Origin: CAYNST01 sp964399955
GTDB lineage: Bacteria; Pseudomonadota; Gammaproteobacteria; Pseudomonadales; Cellvibrionaceae
DNA length: 5,011 nt
Assembly (NCBI GenBank): GCA_964399955.1
Contig: CAYNST010000179.1
Span: 1-5,011, forward strand
Direction: 5' to 3'
The notes under the pieces were generated by a model. The model saw only the letters and a list, made by a program, of their open reading frames with translations. It was not told where the DNA came from and did not search any database. A program made the position numbers and the translations under genes. Every line of letters starts with the position of its first letter. The first letter of the stretch is position 1. Below are positions 1 to 5,011 of this stretch, piece by piece.

Positions 1-597
1 CTAATGCGCCACATTCATTGGCACACCCGACATATCCGGCAACCTGTGGGCAATGCCTTTGTGGCAGTCAATGCAGGTCTGTTCGCCGCTGGCCAATAGG
101 GTGGAATGCATATCCACGGCGCGAGGCGACTGCAGTGTGAAATCCATGTATTCGAAGTTGTGGCAGTTGCGGCACTCGCGGGAGTCGTTGGCTTTCAGGC
201 GATGCCACTCCCTCTGGGCCAACTCCCGGCGTTTGGCTTCAAATTTTTCTTCGGTATTGATGGTGCCAAACACCCAGCCCCAAACCTCTTTGGATGCCTC
301 CATTTTGCGTGCAATTTTGAAAGTCCAGTCGTGCGGCACGTGGCAGTCGGCGCAGGCAGCGCGCACGCCGGAGCGGTTGTTGTAGTGAATGGTGGTCACC
401 AATTCCTCGAAGGGGTTGGCTTTCATTTCGTGGCAGCTGATGCAGAAGGTCTCGGTGTTTGTCACCTCCAATGCCGTATTGAAGCCGCCCCAAAAGATAA
501 TGCCGGCAATAAAGCCGCCCAGGGTCAAGAAACCCAGACTCAGATGGGTTGCGGGCCGGTTGAAGATGCCCCAATAGGTCTTTAAGAAGTTCCACAT
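1..597 (-). CDS. napC: NapC, membrane-anchored tetrahaem c-type quinol dehydrogenase
   Basis: NapC/NirT-family cytochrome that takes electrons from membrane quinol and passes them to the NapB-NapA complex in the periplasm. The 198-residue protein is complete and of usual family length. A short cytoplasmic N-terminus is followed by one uncleaved membrane helix at about residues 18-38. Four CXXCH haem-binding motifs follow, with cysteine pairs at C52/C55, C82/C85, C142/C145 and C175/C178. The first reads CISCHEM; in the related NrfH a Met at this spacing ligates haem 1, so M58 is a candidate ligand here (inference). H71, H164 and H184 are candidate distal ligands. The ATG at 597-595 is preceded by TAAGG with a 7-nt spacer, and the membrane helix fits this start. 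It is the last gene of the visible operon, 71 nt after napB, and its TAG stop is at the window edge. NirT or TorC-type relatives are possible by sequence alone, but the nap context decides the name. Confidence 0.95.
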   Translation of the reverse strand: MWNFLKTYWGIFNRPATHLSLGFLTLGGFIAGIIFWGGFNTALEVTNTETFCISCHEMKANPFEELVTTIHYNNRSGVRAACADCHVPHDWTFKIARKMEASKEVWGWVFGTINTEEKFEAKRRELAQREWHRLKANDSRECRNCHNFEYMDFTLQSPRAVDMHSTLLASGEQTCIDCHKGIAHRLPDMSGVPMNVAH

Positions 598-668
598 AGC
601 CAGGCCTTATGCCCGCTCCTTTAGTCAGGTTTCAATTGTTCAGGTTGAAATCACAGCTCGGTCAGCGG
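598..668 (-). other. napB-napC intergenic spacer with small repeats
   Basis: This 71-nt gap is much longer than the other junctions in the operon. It holds a 6-bp inverted repeat, TTTCAA at 630-635 and TTGAAA at 645-650 with a 9-nt loop, and a 7-bp direct repeat TCAGGTT at 625-631 and 640-646. There is no T-run after the stem, so it does not look like an intrinsic terminator. An RNA processing or stability element between napB and napC is possible, but the stem is weak. Confidence 0.35.
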
Positions 669-1136
669 TTACTGTTGCTGCTGCATAGACTCGTGAATGA
701 CCTGGTCCACACTTTTGAAACTGCTGTCTTTGATGGGCGCCATATCCGCCTGCGGCACGTGACAGGCGACACAGAAGTAGCGCCTGGGGGACACCGCCGC
801 CAGAGGCTGGCCCTCTCTGTTCCAATAATGGGTAATGCTGACCATGGGAGCGCCACTGGCTTCGGTGGCGATGCGGCTGTGGCAGGTCAGGCACTGGTTG
901 AAGTTTTTGTCTATCTGATAGCCGCGAATACTGTGCGGAATGACCGGCGGTTGCTCCGGATAATTGCGGGTTGGCCGCCGTTTGCCGGTTGCCGGCGCCG
1001 GTATGGGCGGCGTTACCGCATCAGTGGCGATGGTGCCGCCGGGCCGAATGCCATGGGGCGCAGGCGCATCCAGGTTGAGTTCGTCCGCCTGGGCCGAGGT
1101 TGTTATCAGCAGCAGTGCAGCAACCAGCATTTTCAT
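669..1136 (-). CDS. napB: NapB, periplasmic dihaem cytochrome c subunit of nitrate reductase
   Basis: Small electron-transfer subunit that carries electrons from NapC to NapA in the periplasm. The 155-residue precursor starts with a Sec signal peptide (residues 1-17, hydrophobic core VAALLLITT, likely cleavage after AQA at 17). A Pro-rich linker follows at about 43-66, then the NapB core with two haem motifs, CLTCH at 82-86 and CVACH at 122-126. H68 and H103 are the likely distal ligands, since NapB haems are bis-His in known structures. The C-terminus ends in four glutamines. The start is supported by GAGGAG (complement of 1144-1149), 7 nt before the ATG. This ribosome binding site overlaps the napA stop codon (TGAGGAG), which favours coupled translation after napA. 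M3 is an alternative start that would leave a similar signal peptide. Confidence 0.95.
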   Translation of the reverse strand: MKMLVAALLLITTSAQADELNLDAPAPHGIRPGGTIATDAVTPPIPAPATGKRRPTRNYPEQPPVIPHSIRGYQIDKNFNQCLTCHSRIATEASGAPMVSITHYWNREGQPLAAVSPRRYFCVACHVPQADMAPIKDSSFKSVDQVIHESMQQQQ

Positions 1137-1147
1137 GTTTATGCTCC

Positions 1148-3694
1148 TCAGGCCAGGCTGATCAGTTCAAGGCGAACAGCGCATTTTTTGTAGTCTGTCT
1201 GCAGGGAGATAGGGTCTGTGGCGTCCAGGGTCAGCTTGTTCACCAGGCGGTTGGCATCAAAAAAAGGTATGTAGATCAGCCCCGCTGGCGGATTGATACG
1301 GCCGCGGGTTTCCACCCTTGCCCGCATGTCTCCGCGCCGGCTGATCACACGCACCTCACTGCCGCGCCGAAAGCCTTGCTCGCGGGCGTCGTTGTGATTC
1401 ATGTACACCAGGGCGTGAGGCATCGCCAGGTTCAGCTCCTCCACCCGCATGGTCATGCTGCCGGTATGCCAGTGCTCCAATACCCTGCCGGTGCTCAACC
1501 AAAAGGGGTACTCCTTGTCCGGCGACTCCGCAGGTGGCTCATAGGGCAGGGCAAAGATAATGGCGCGGTTGTCGGGCTTGCCGTAAAATTGCACACCGCT
1601 GCCCTTTGCCACGTAGGGGTCGTAACCTTCGCGATAGCGCCACAAGGTCTCTTTGCCGTCTACCACCGGCCAGCGCAAGCCGCGTTCCTGGTGATAGGTC
1701 TGAAAGGGAGCCAGGTCGTGGGCCTTGCCTCGACCGAAGCGCGCATATTCTTCAAAGAGCCCCTTTTGCACGTAAAAGCCGAAGGCGTCGGCTTCGTCGT
1801 TGCGGTAGTTGGGGTTGCGGTCTGTCTGCGGGAAGGCATCCACCTGGCCGTTGGCGTAGAGCACCTGGTAAAGAGTTTTGCCCTTATACTCTGGCGCACG
1901 TGCCAGCAGGTCCTGTGGCCAGACGTCGTCGGTTTTTATTCGCTTGGAAAACTCGATCAGTTGCCATAGATCCGAGCGGGACTCGCCGGGCGCGCTGACC
2001 AGTTGTTGCCAGAACTGGGTACGCCGTTCGGCATTGCCAAAGGCACCTTCCTTTTCCACCCACATGGCGCTGGGCAGGATAAGATCCGCTGCCTGAGCCG
2101 AAACGGTCGGATAAACGTCGGAAACTATCACAAACGCCCTGGGGTTGCGCCAGCCCGGCAGGGTCTCCTGCATCAGGTTGGGGCCGGCCTGGATGTTATT
2201 GGTTACTTGTGTCCAATAAACCCGAATGACACCGTCTTTGAGTTTGCGGCTCTGTTCTACCGCAGAGAAGCCGGCTTTGGCAGGGATTGCCCCTGAGGGC
2301 AGCTTCCATATCTTCTCGGCAAAGGCGCGGTGCTCCGGGTTGGTAACCACCATATCCGCCGGCAGGCGGTTGGCGAAGGTGCCTACCTCACGAGCAGAGC
2401 CGCAAGCCGAGGGCTGACCGGTGAGAGAGAAGGGGCTGTTGCCGGGTTCAGAAATCTTGCCGGTCAACAGGTGCAGGTTGTACACCATATTGTTGGCCCA
2501 CACTCCGCGGGTGTGCTGATTGAAGCCCATGGTCCAGGTGGACATGACCTTCTTTTTGGGGTCCGCATAGATCTCCGCCAGGCGCTTGAGTTTTTCAGTG
2601 GACACACCGGTTTCCTCTGACGCGCGCTCCAGTGTGTAGGGGCGCACAAAGGCGGCAAAGTCTTCAAAGGTTATATCGGTCCAGGTGTTGGCTTTATCCG
2701 CTCCAGTGGCCCGCTGTTGTCGCGGGTCCTCTGGACGCAAGCCGTAGCCTATGTCGTCCTGGCCGCGAGCAAAACGGGTGTATTTGTTGACAAAGTCCCG
2801 GTTGACATTGCCGGACTCAATGATGTGATTGGCGATATAGTTGAGAATGATCAGGTCGCTGTGAGGCTTGAATATGATGGGCAGGTCGGCCAGCTCAAAG
2901 CTGCGATTTTCGTAGGGCGACATGACCACCACTTCAACGTTTTCATTGGACAGCCGCCTGTCGGTCACCCGGCTCCAGAGAATGGGGTGCATTTCCGCCA
3001 TGTTGGCGCCCCACAGTACAAAAGCGTCGGCGTATTCTATGTCGTCGTAGCAGCCCATCGGCTCGTCCATGCCAAAGGTGCGCATGAAACCTGCCACTGC
3101 AGACGCCATACAATGGCGGGCATTGGGGTCCAGATTGTTGGTCAGCAGCCCGCCTTTCATCAGTTTTGCAGCGGCATAGGCCTCCCAGATGGTCCATTGG
3201 CCGGAGCCAAACATGGCCACACTTTCTGGGCCGGATTCGCGAAGGGCCTGCTTGAATTTGGTTGCCATCAAATCAAAGGCGTAGTCCCAACTGACCTCTT
3301 GAAAATCCCCCTGCTTGTTGTACTCGCCATCCTTCATGCGCAAGAGCGGCCGTTGCAGGCGGTCCGGGCCGTAAAGTATCTTTGACAGAAAATACCCTTT
3401 GACGCAATTGAGGCCGCGGTTGACGTCGGCTTTGACATCGCCGTGGGTCGCGACTACCCGGTTATCCCGCGTAGCTACCATTACACCACAGCCCACCCCG
3501 CAAAAACGGCAGGGCGCCTTGCTCCACGTCAGTTTGGTCAAATCACTGTTGCTGACCAGGTTGCTGGCTCCGGCCACACCCGGAAGCCCGAGTGTGGCTG
3601 CGGCAATGGCGCCGGCCTGAGCCTTGACAAACTCCCGGCGAGAGAGGTTCGGCTGGTCGGTGGCGGTCGTCGGCGCTTGGCTGGGTGTAGTCAT
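1148..3694 (-). CDS. napA: NapA, catalytic subunit of periplasmic nitrate reductase (Mo-bisMGD, [4Fe-4S])
   Basis: Reduces nitrate to nitrite in the periplasm with electrons from NapB. The 848-residue precursor has a twin-arginine signal, SRREFVK at 18-24, a hydrophobic stretch at about 28-43 and a likely cleavage after AGA at 43. The N-terminal [4Fe-4S] motif has C62, C65, C69 and C97, and is followed by K99, the conserved Lys that lies between the cluster and the pterin in this family. C195 in NARHCMAS is the expected Cys ligand of molybdenum. The rest is the molybdopterin oxidoreductase domain, then a molydopterin-dinucleotide-binding domain from about residue 720. Length is close to E. 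coli NapA (828). The n-region before the Tat motif is long (17 residues), with no internal ATG, GTG or TTG before it to suggest another start. The ATG overlaps the napD stop as TGATG. Assimilatory nitrate reductases and formate dehydrogenases are related, but the Tat signal and the napD/napB/napC neighbours identify NapA. Confidence 0.98.
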   Translation of the reverse strand: MTTPSQAPTTATDQPNLSRREFVKAQAGAIAAATLGLPGVAGASNLVSNSDLTKLTWSKAPCRFCGVGCGVMVATRDNRVVATHGDVKADVNRGLNCVKGYFLSKILYGPDRLQRPLLRMKDGEYNKQGDFQEVSWDYAFDLMATKFKQALRESGPESVAMFGSGQWTIWEAYAAAKLMKGGLLTNNLDPNARHCMASAVAGFMRTFGMDEPMGCYDDIEYADAFVLWGANMAEMHPILWSRVTDRRLSNENVEVVVMSPYENRSFELADLPIIFKPHSDLIILNYIANHIIESGNVNRDFVNKYTRFARGQDDIGYGLRPEDPRQQRATGADKANTWTDITFEDFAAFVRPYTLERASEETGVSTEKLKRLAEIYADPKKKVMSTWTMGFNQHTRGVWANNMVYNLHLLTGKISEPGNSPFSLTGQPSACGSAREVGTFANRLPADMVVTNPEHRAFAEKIWKLPSGAIPAKAGFSAVEQSRKLKDGVIRVYWTQVTNNIQAGPNLMQETLPGWRNPRAFVIVSDVYPTVSAQAADLILPSAMWVEKEGAFGNAERRTQFWQQLVSAPGESRSDLWQLIEFSKRIKTDDVWPQDLLARAPEYKGKTLYQVLYANGQVDAFPQTDRNPNYRNDEADAFGFYVQKGLFEEYARFGRGKAHDLAPFQTYHQERGLRWPVVDGKETLWRYREGYDPYVAKGSGVQFYGKPDNRAIIFALPYEPPAESPDKEYPFWLSTGRVLEHWHTGSMTMRVEELNLAMPHALVYMNHNDAREQGFRRGSEVRVISRRGDMRARVETRGRINPPAGLIYIPFFDANRLVNKLTLDATDPISLQTDYKKCAVRLELISLA

Positions 3695-3999
3695 CAGAGG
3701 TCGTCCTCTCGATCAAGTATTTCGTGATAAACCAGTGCAGCGTTCAGCACCGCAGGCAGCTCTTGCAGTTTGTCCATTAGGGCCAGAATATCCCTTTCGT
3801 GGTCGCATTCAACGACCACCGCAAACTTGCCCTGGTTGCTATGGGTATAGATTTCCGTACCGGGCTGCTCTTCCAGCCATGCTGCAACCTGCTGCATTTT
3901 TGTAGGTTGTGCATGGACTATCAGGCTGGCTATGTGCAGCTTTTGTGGGCTGGCGTCCAGGTTGCGTGCGGGTATGAATTGTTGTTCAAGTGCCTTCAT
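3694..3999 (-). CDS. napD: NapD, Tat-signal-binding chaperone for NapA maturation
   Basis: Cytoplasmic chaperone; NapD proteins bind the NapA Tat signal peptide and hold back export until the molybdenum cofactor is inserted. The protein is 101 residues. The conserved ferredoxin-like core begins at about residue 21 (KLHIASLIVHAQP) and includes PGTEIY at about 46-51, the GKFAVVVE strand and the family-typical LPAVLNAALVYH near the C-terminus. About 20 residues precede the core, a variable part in this family. The ATG at 3999-3997 has AAGG 7 nt upstream; an internal start at residue 35 (M in PTKM) would remove the first strand, so the long start is preferred. It lies 12 nt after napE and overlaps napA by 1 nt, the usual order for a dedicated NapA chaperone. 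Confidence 0.94.
   Translation of the reverse strand: MKALEQQFIPARNLDASPQKLHIASLIVHAQPTKMQQVAAWLEEQPGTEIYTHSNQGKFAVVVECDHERDILALMDKLQELPAVLNAALVYHEILDREDDL
3696..3709 (-). promoter_or_regulatory. Hairpin over the napA ribosome binding site at the napD-napA junction
   Basis: On the minus strand the last napD codons read AGAGG-ACGA-CCTCT, a perfect 5-bp stem with a 4-nt loop. The stem's 5' arm contains the only good Shine-Dalgarno match for napA (AGAGGA, about 9 nt before the ATG), and its 3' arm runs into the napD stop codon. A ribosome finishing napD would open the stem, which would couple napA translation to napD. The structure is seen in the sequence; the coupling is inferred, and the stem is short. 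Confidence 0.4.
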
Positions 4000-4011
4000 T
4001 TTATTGCCTTA

Positions 4012-4191
4012 TCAGACCGGCGGCCCAGGAGGGCCCATGACCAGCTGGTACATCCAGATGCTGAAACCGTAGGCGCCCACCAGCATGACGCTAAGCAGAG
4101 GAAATAAAAAAACCACGATGAACAGGAAAAGGCGCCACTCCCGAGCTTTGCTGGCAGTGTTACTGGAGGAGGTTGCAAGGTCACTGCTCAT
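4012..4191 (-). CDS. napE: NapE, small single-span membrane protein of the nap operon
   Basis: 59-residue NapE/TorE-family protein of unknown biochemical role, found at the head of many nap operons. A polar N-terminus (about 1-19, Ser/Thr-rich) is followed by a hydrophobic membrane helix at about 21-47 with the family-typical pattern FLFPLLSVMLVGAYGFSIWM, and a short tail ending MGPPGPPV. This tail is a hallmark of the family. The ATG at 4191-4189 is chosen because AGGAG (complement of 4199-4203) lies 7 nt before it. The frame stays open to an ATG at 4278, but the extra 29 residues are Arg-rich, unlike the family, and that start is rejected. It ends in tandem stops TGA-TAA, 12 nt before napD. 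Confidence 0.9.
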   Translation of the reverse strand: MSSDLATSSSNTASKAREWRLFLFIVVFLFPLLSVMLVGAYGFSIWMYQLVMGPPGPPV

Positions 4192-4403
4192 GGGTTTGCT
4201 CCTGCTTCTTAGCCATCTGCGGCGTGTTATTAAGCCGTTTAGTAGCCGACCGGGGCTGTGCCGCATGGAGCGGCGCAAAGGGCGCGCCCGATGCTGTTAA
4301 ACTCTTACGCATCACCGCGCGTAAGTGCTTGAAATGTTTGCCGACGCGCGCTGAGGCTGAATTGTCATCTTTAACGCGCTACCTTTTTTGATAAAAACCA
4401 TAA

Positions 4404-4420
4404 CACCCGAACGTCGGGTG
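4404..4420 (-). repeat. Perfect 7-bp inverted repeat in the napE leader, followed by a T-rich stretch
   Basis: The plus strand reads CACCCGA-ACG-TCGGGTG, a perfect 7-bp stem with a 3-nt loop. Read toward napE (minus strand) the stem is followed by TTATGGTTTTT, which resembles a weak intrinsic terminator or attenuator. If transcription starts near 4424-4429, as the FNR box suggests, it would instead form a stem-loop at the very 5' end of the nap mRNA. It might also be a DNA operator. The repeat is certain; the role is not. Confidence 0.4.
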
Positions 4421-4430
4421 GGCAAGGGTT

Positions 4431-4477
4431 ATCTTAATTTTTGTCTGGCACTCTGCTGTGCGCTTGATCATGATTAA
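4431..4477 (-). promoter_or_regulatory. Predicted FNR/Anr-activated nap promoter
   Basis: The plus strand has TTGAT-CATG-ATTAA at 4464-4477, a 9/10 match to the FNR/Anr consensus TTGAT-N4-ATCAA. FNR-type regulators activate nap and other anaerobic respiration genes in many gammaproteobacteria. A class II site centred at -41.5 would place the nap start near 4429. The best -10-like hexamer on the minus strand is TAAGAT (complement of 4431-4436, 4/6), which would put the box nearer -46, so the exact start is unclear. The leader to napE would be about 235 nt. The box could also affect the divergent gene, about 210 bp away. Confidence 0.6.
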
Positions 4478-4479
4478 GG

Positions 4480-4486
4480 ATGGGTA
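4480..4486 (-). promoter_or_regulatory. NarL/NarP-type heptamer next to the FNR box
   Basis: The minus strand reads TACCCAT, a perfect match to the NarL/NarP heptamer TACYYMT, 2 bp upstream of the FNR box. Nitrate-responsive control of nap by NarP/NarL is established in enteric bacteria. No second heptamer in the 7-2-7 arrangement that NarP needs is visible, and one 7-mer can occur by chance. No narL or narP gene is in the window. Confidence 0.3.
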
Positions 4487-4494
4487 TTGGTGAT

Positions 4495-4513
4495 CGGTTT
4501 TGCCTGAAAACCG
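4495..4513. repeat. Perfect 7-bp inverted repeat upstream of the nap promoter, possible operator
   Basis: CGGTTTT-GCCTG-AAAACCG has two perfect 7-bp arms around a 5-bp centre. It is extended by one G-T and one A-T pairing at 4493-4494 and 4514-4515. It lies about 75 bp upstream of the suggested nap start, a place suited to an upstream regulator. There is no T-run on either side, so a terminator is unlikely. It does not match a regulator site I recognise with confidence. Confidence 0.45.
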
Positions 4514-4685
4514 GTATTATTTGATGGATTTCGGCAGGGTGTTTTGGTGTTTTTTGAGTTGTTTGGTTCATGGGCCTGCTTGCACGCCAAATTGCGTATG
4601 ACATAAACAAGTTTTTTCCGGTGGCTATCCGTATCATGGGGCGGTGTTCGCGTTGCAGCAAAAGCCAGGTGGCAGCTAGGTAAAT

Positions 4686-4970
4686 ATGATTGAGAAGCAA
4701 CATCTGATAGCGTTAGCCAATGAGGCTATGCCGTTTGGTAAATATGCGGGGCGAGTGTTGATTGATCTCCCTGAAGACTATCTGCTTTGGTTCGCGCAAA
4801 AGGGCTGGCCATCGGGGCGGTTGGGAGACCTGCTGGCACTTGCCTTGGATATCAAAACCAACGGGCAGGAGACATTACTGGACCCCTTGCGTAGCCTAAG
4901 CGCTGAAGCGCCGTCTGCGGGTTTCAACGCGCGTGGCAACAGGGGGCAGCACCTTGGTAAAACTCGATGA
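4686..4970 (+). CDS. DUF3820 (QSregVF_b) family protein
   Basis: 94-residue soluble protein of the DUF3820 family, annotated in Pfam as putative quorum-sensing-regulated virulence factor; its biochemical function is unknown to me. The recognisable core is residues 10-68: MPFGKYAGRVLIDLPEDYLLWFAQKGWPSGRLGDLLALALDIKTNG is split here only by description, with key blocks MPFGKY (15-20), LPEDYLLWF (28-36) and GRLGDLLALALDIKTNG (44-60). No signal peptide or membrane segment is seen. After the core (about residue 70) comes a tail of about 25 residues rich in Ala, Gly and Arg that is not part of the family pattern. The ATG at 4686 has a modest AGG 6 nt upstream. It is divergent from napE and has no evident link to nitrate respiration, so it probably marks the edge of the nap locus. 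Confidence 0.85.
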   Translation: MIEKQHLIALANEAMPFGKYAGRVLIDLPEDYLLWFAQKGWPSGRLGDLLALALDIKTNGQETLLDPLRSLSAEAPSAGFNARGNRGQHLGKTR

Positions 4971-5011
4971 GAAAAAGCGCGCTTTGAAAAAAATCCTGCA
5001 GGTCTATCTAG
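4954..5011 (+). CDS. Possible start of a further gene, cut by the window edge
   Basis: A frame overlapping the end of the DUF3820 gene by 17 nt stays open to the window edge. From a TTG at 4954, preceded by GGGGG with a 7-nt spacer, it would encode a start followed by VKLDEKKRALKKILQVYL, a charged, helix-like sequence of plausible protein character. A GTG at 4933 is an alternative start with a weaker ribosome binding site. The overlap would suit a coupled operon with the DUF3820 gene. Only 19 residues are visible and no family is recognised, so this may be chance. Confidence 0.3.
   Translation, partial: MVKLDEKKRALKKILQVYL

Larger units (their letters stand above)
4192..4685. other. Divergent intergenic region between napE and the DUF3820 gene
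   Basis: 494 bp with no supportable gene. From right to left it holds a weak plus-strand promoter candidate for the DUF3820 gene (CATAAA at 4602-4607, with TTGCAC 16 bp upstream), a perfect inverted repeat at 4495-4513, a NarL/NarP-like heptamer at 4480-4486, an FNR/Anr box at 4464-4477 and a perfect inverted repeat at 4404-4420. The rest is a stretch of over 200 bp that would be the napE leader, with a GC-rich 7-bp stem (CGCGCGT at 4316-4322, ACGCGCG at 4344-4350) and the 10-bp palindrome GGGCGCGCCC at 4280-4289. Confidence 0.6.

Noticed and set aside
609..1193. 194-codon open frame on the plus strand, opposite napB
   Set aside because: Antisense to napB, whose signal peptide and haem motifs are intact; the product is Arg-rich and matches no family.
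1100..1969. 289-codon open frame on the plus strand, opposite napA and napB
   Set aside because: It lies antisense to the conserved, motif-complete napA and part of napB and shows no recognisable family; GC-rich coding DNA commonly leaves such frames open.
2717..3385. 222-codon open frame on the plus strand, opposite napA
   Set aside because: Fully antisense to conserved NapA sequence, with no family resemblance or convincing ribosome binding site.
4012..4278. Longer NapE of 88 residues from the ATG at 4278
   Set aside because: The added 29 residues are Arg-rich and unlike NapE proteins, while the ATG at 4191 has AGGAG at ideal spacing.
4280..4289. 10-bp palindrome GGGCGCGCCC
   Set aside because: A short GC-only palindrome with no repeat partner or T-run; not enough to call an operator or terminator.
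4388..4401. Second FNR-like box TTGAT-AAAA-ACCAT
   Set aside because: Only 8/10 and in an A/T-rich stretch where this is likely by chance; kept only as a note under the leader finding.
4434..4703. 89-codon open frame on the minus strand in the divergent intergenic region
   Set aside because: It overlaps the start of the DUF3820 gene and covers the FNR box and inverted repeat; its product has no recognisable domain.
1..5011. tRNA or rRNA genes, CRISPR arrays, insertion sequences, phage or defence genes
   Set aside because: No cloverleaf, spaced repeat array, transposase or defence-type protein was seen on either strand.

Overview
The window carries a complete periplasmic nitrate reductase operon, napEDABC, read on the minus strand from about 4191 down to position 1. 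A short gene of the DUF3820 family diverges from it on the plus strand at the right edge. The order napE-napD-napA-napB-napC, the protein sequences and the FNR/Anr-type promoter box all point to a facultatively respiring proteobacterium, most likely a gammaproteobacterium. Genus cannot be fixed from this window. The coding DNA is moderately GC-rich and the divergent intergenic region looks more AT-rich by eye.

Layout in transcription order: napE (4191-4012, small membrane protein), napD (3999-3694, NapA-specific chaperone), napA (3694-1148, molybdenum and [4Fe-4S] catalytic subunit with a Tat signal), napB (1136-669, dihaem cytochrome c) and napC (597-1, membrane-anchored tetrahaem quinol dehydrogenase). 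Genes are packed tightly: 12 nt between napE and napD, a 1-nt TGATG overlap between napD and napA, and 11 nt between napA and napB. The napB-napC gap is longer, at 71 nt. The window ends exactly on the napC stop codon, so any downstream nap or cytochrome c maturation genes cannot be seen.

Together the products form one electron path: quinol in the inner membrane to NapC, to periplasmic NapB, to NapA, which reduces nitrate to nitrite. NapD binds the NapA Tat signal during cofactor insertion. NapE is a small membrane protein of uncertain function. napF, napG and napH are not present here.

The 494-bp region between napE and the divergent gene holds a 9/10 FNR/Anr box, an adjacent perfect NarL/NarP-type heptamer, two perfect 7-bp inverted repeats and a long, probably structured napE leader. 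The divergent gene (4686-4970) encodes a DUF3820/QSregVF_b protein, and an overlapping reading frame that may be a further gene runs off the right edge.

I found no mobile element, CRISPR array, RNA gene or evidently new system. The operon is ordinary; the modest points of interest are regulatory: the promoter architecture, the hairpin over the napA ribosome binding site, and the leader structures.
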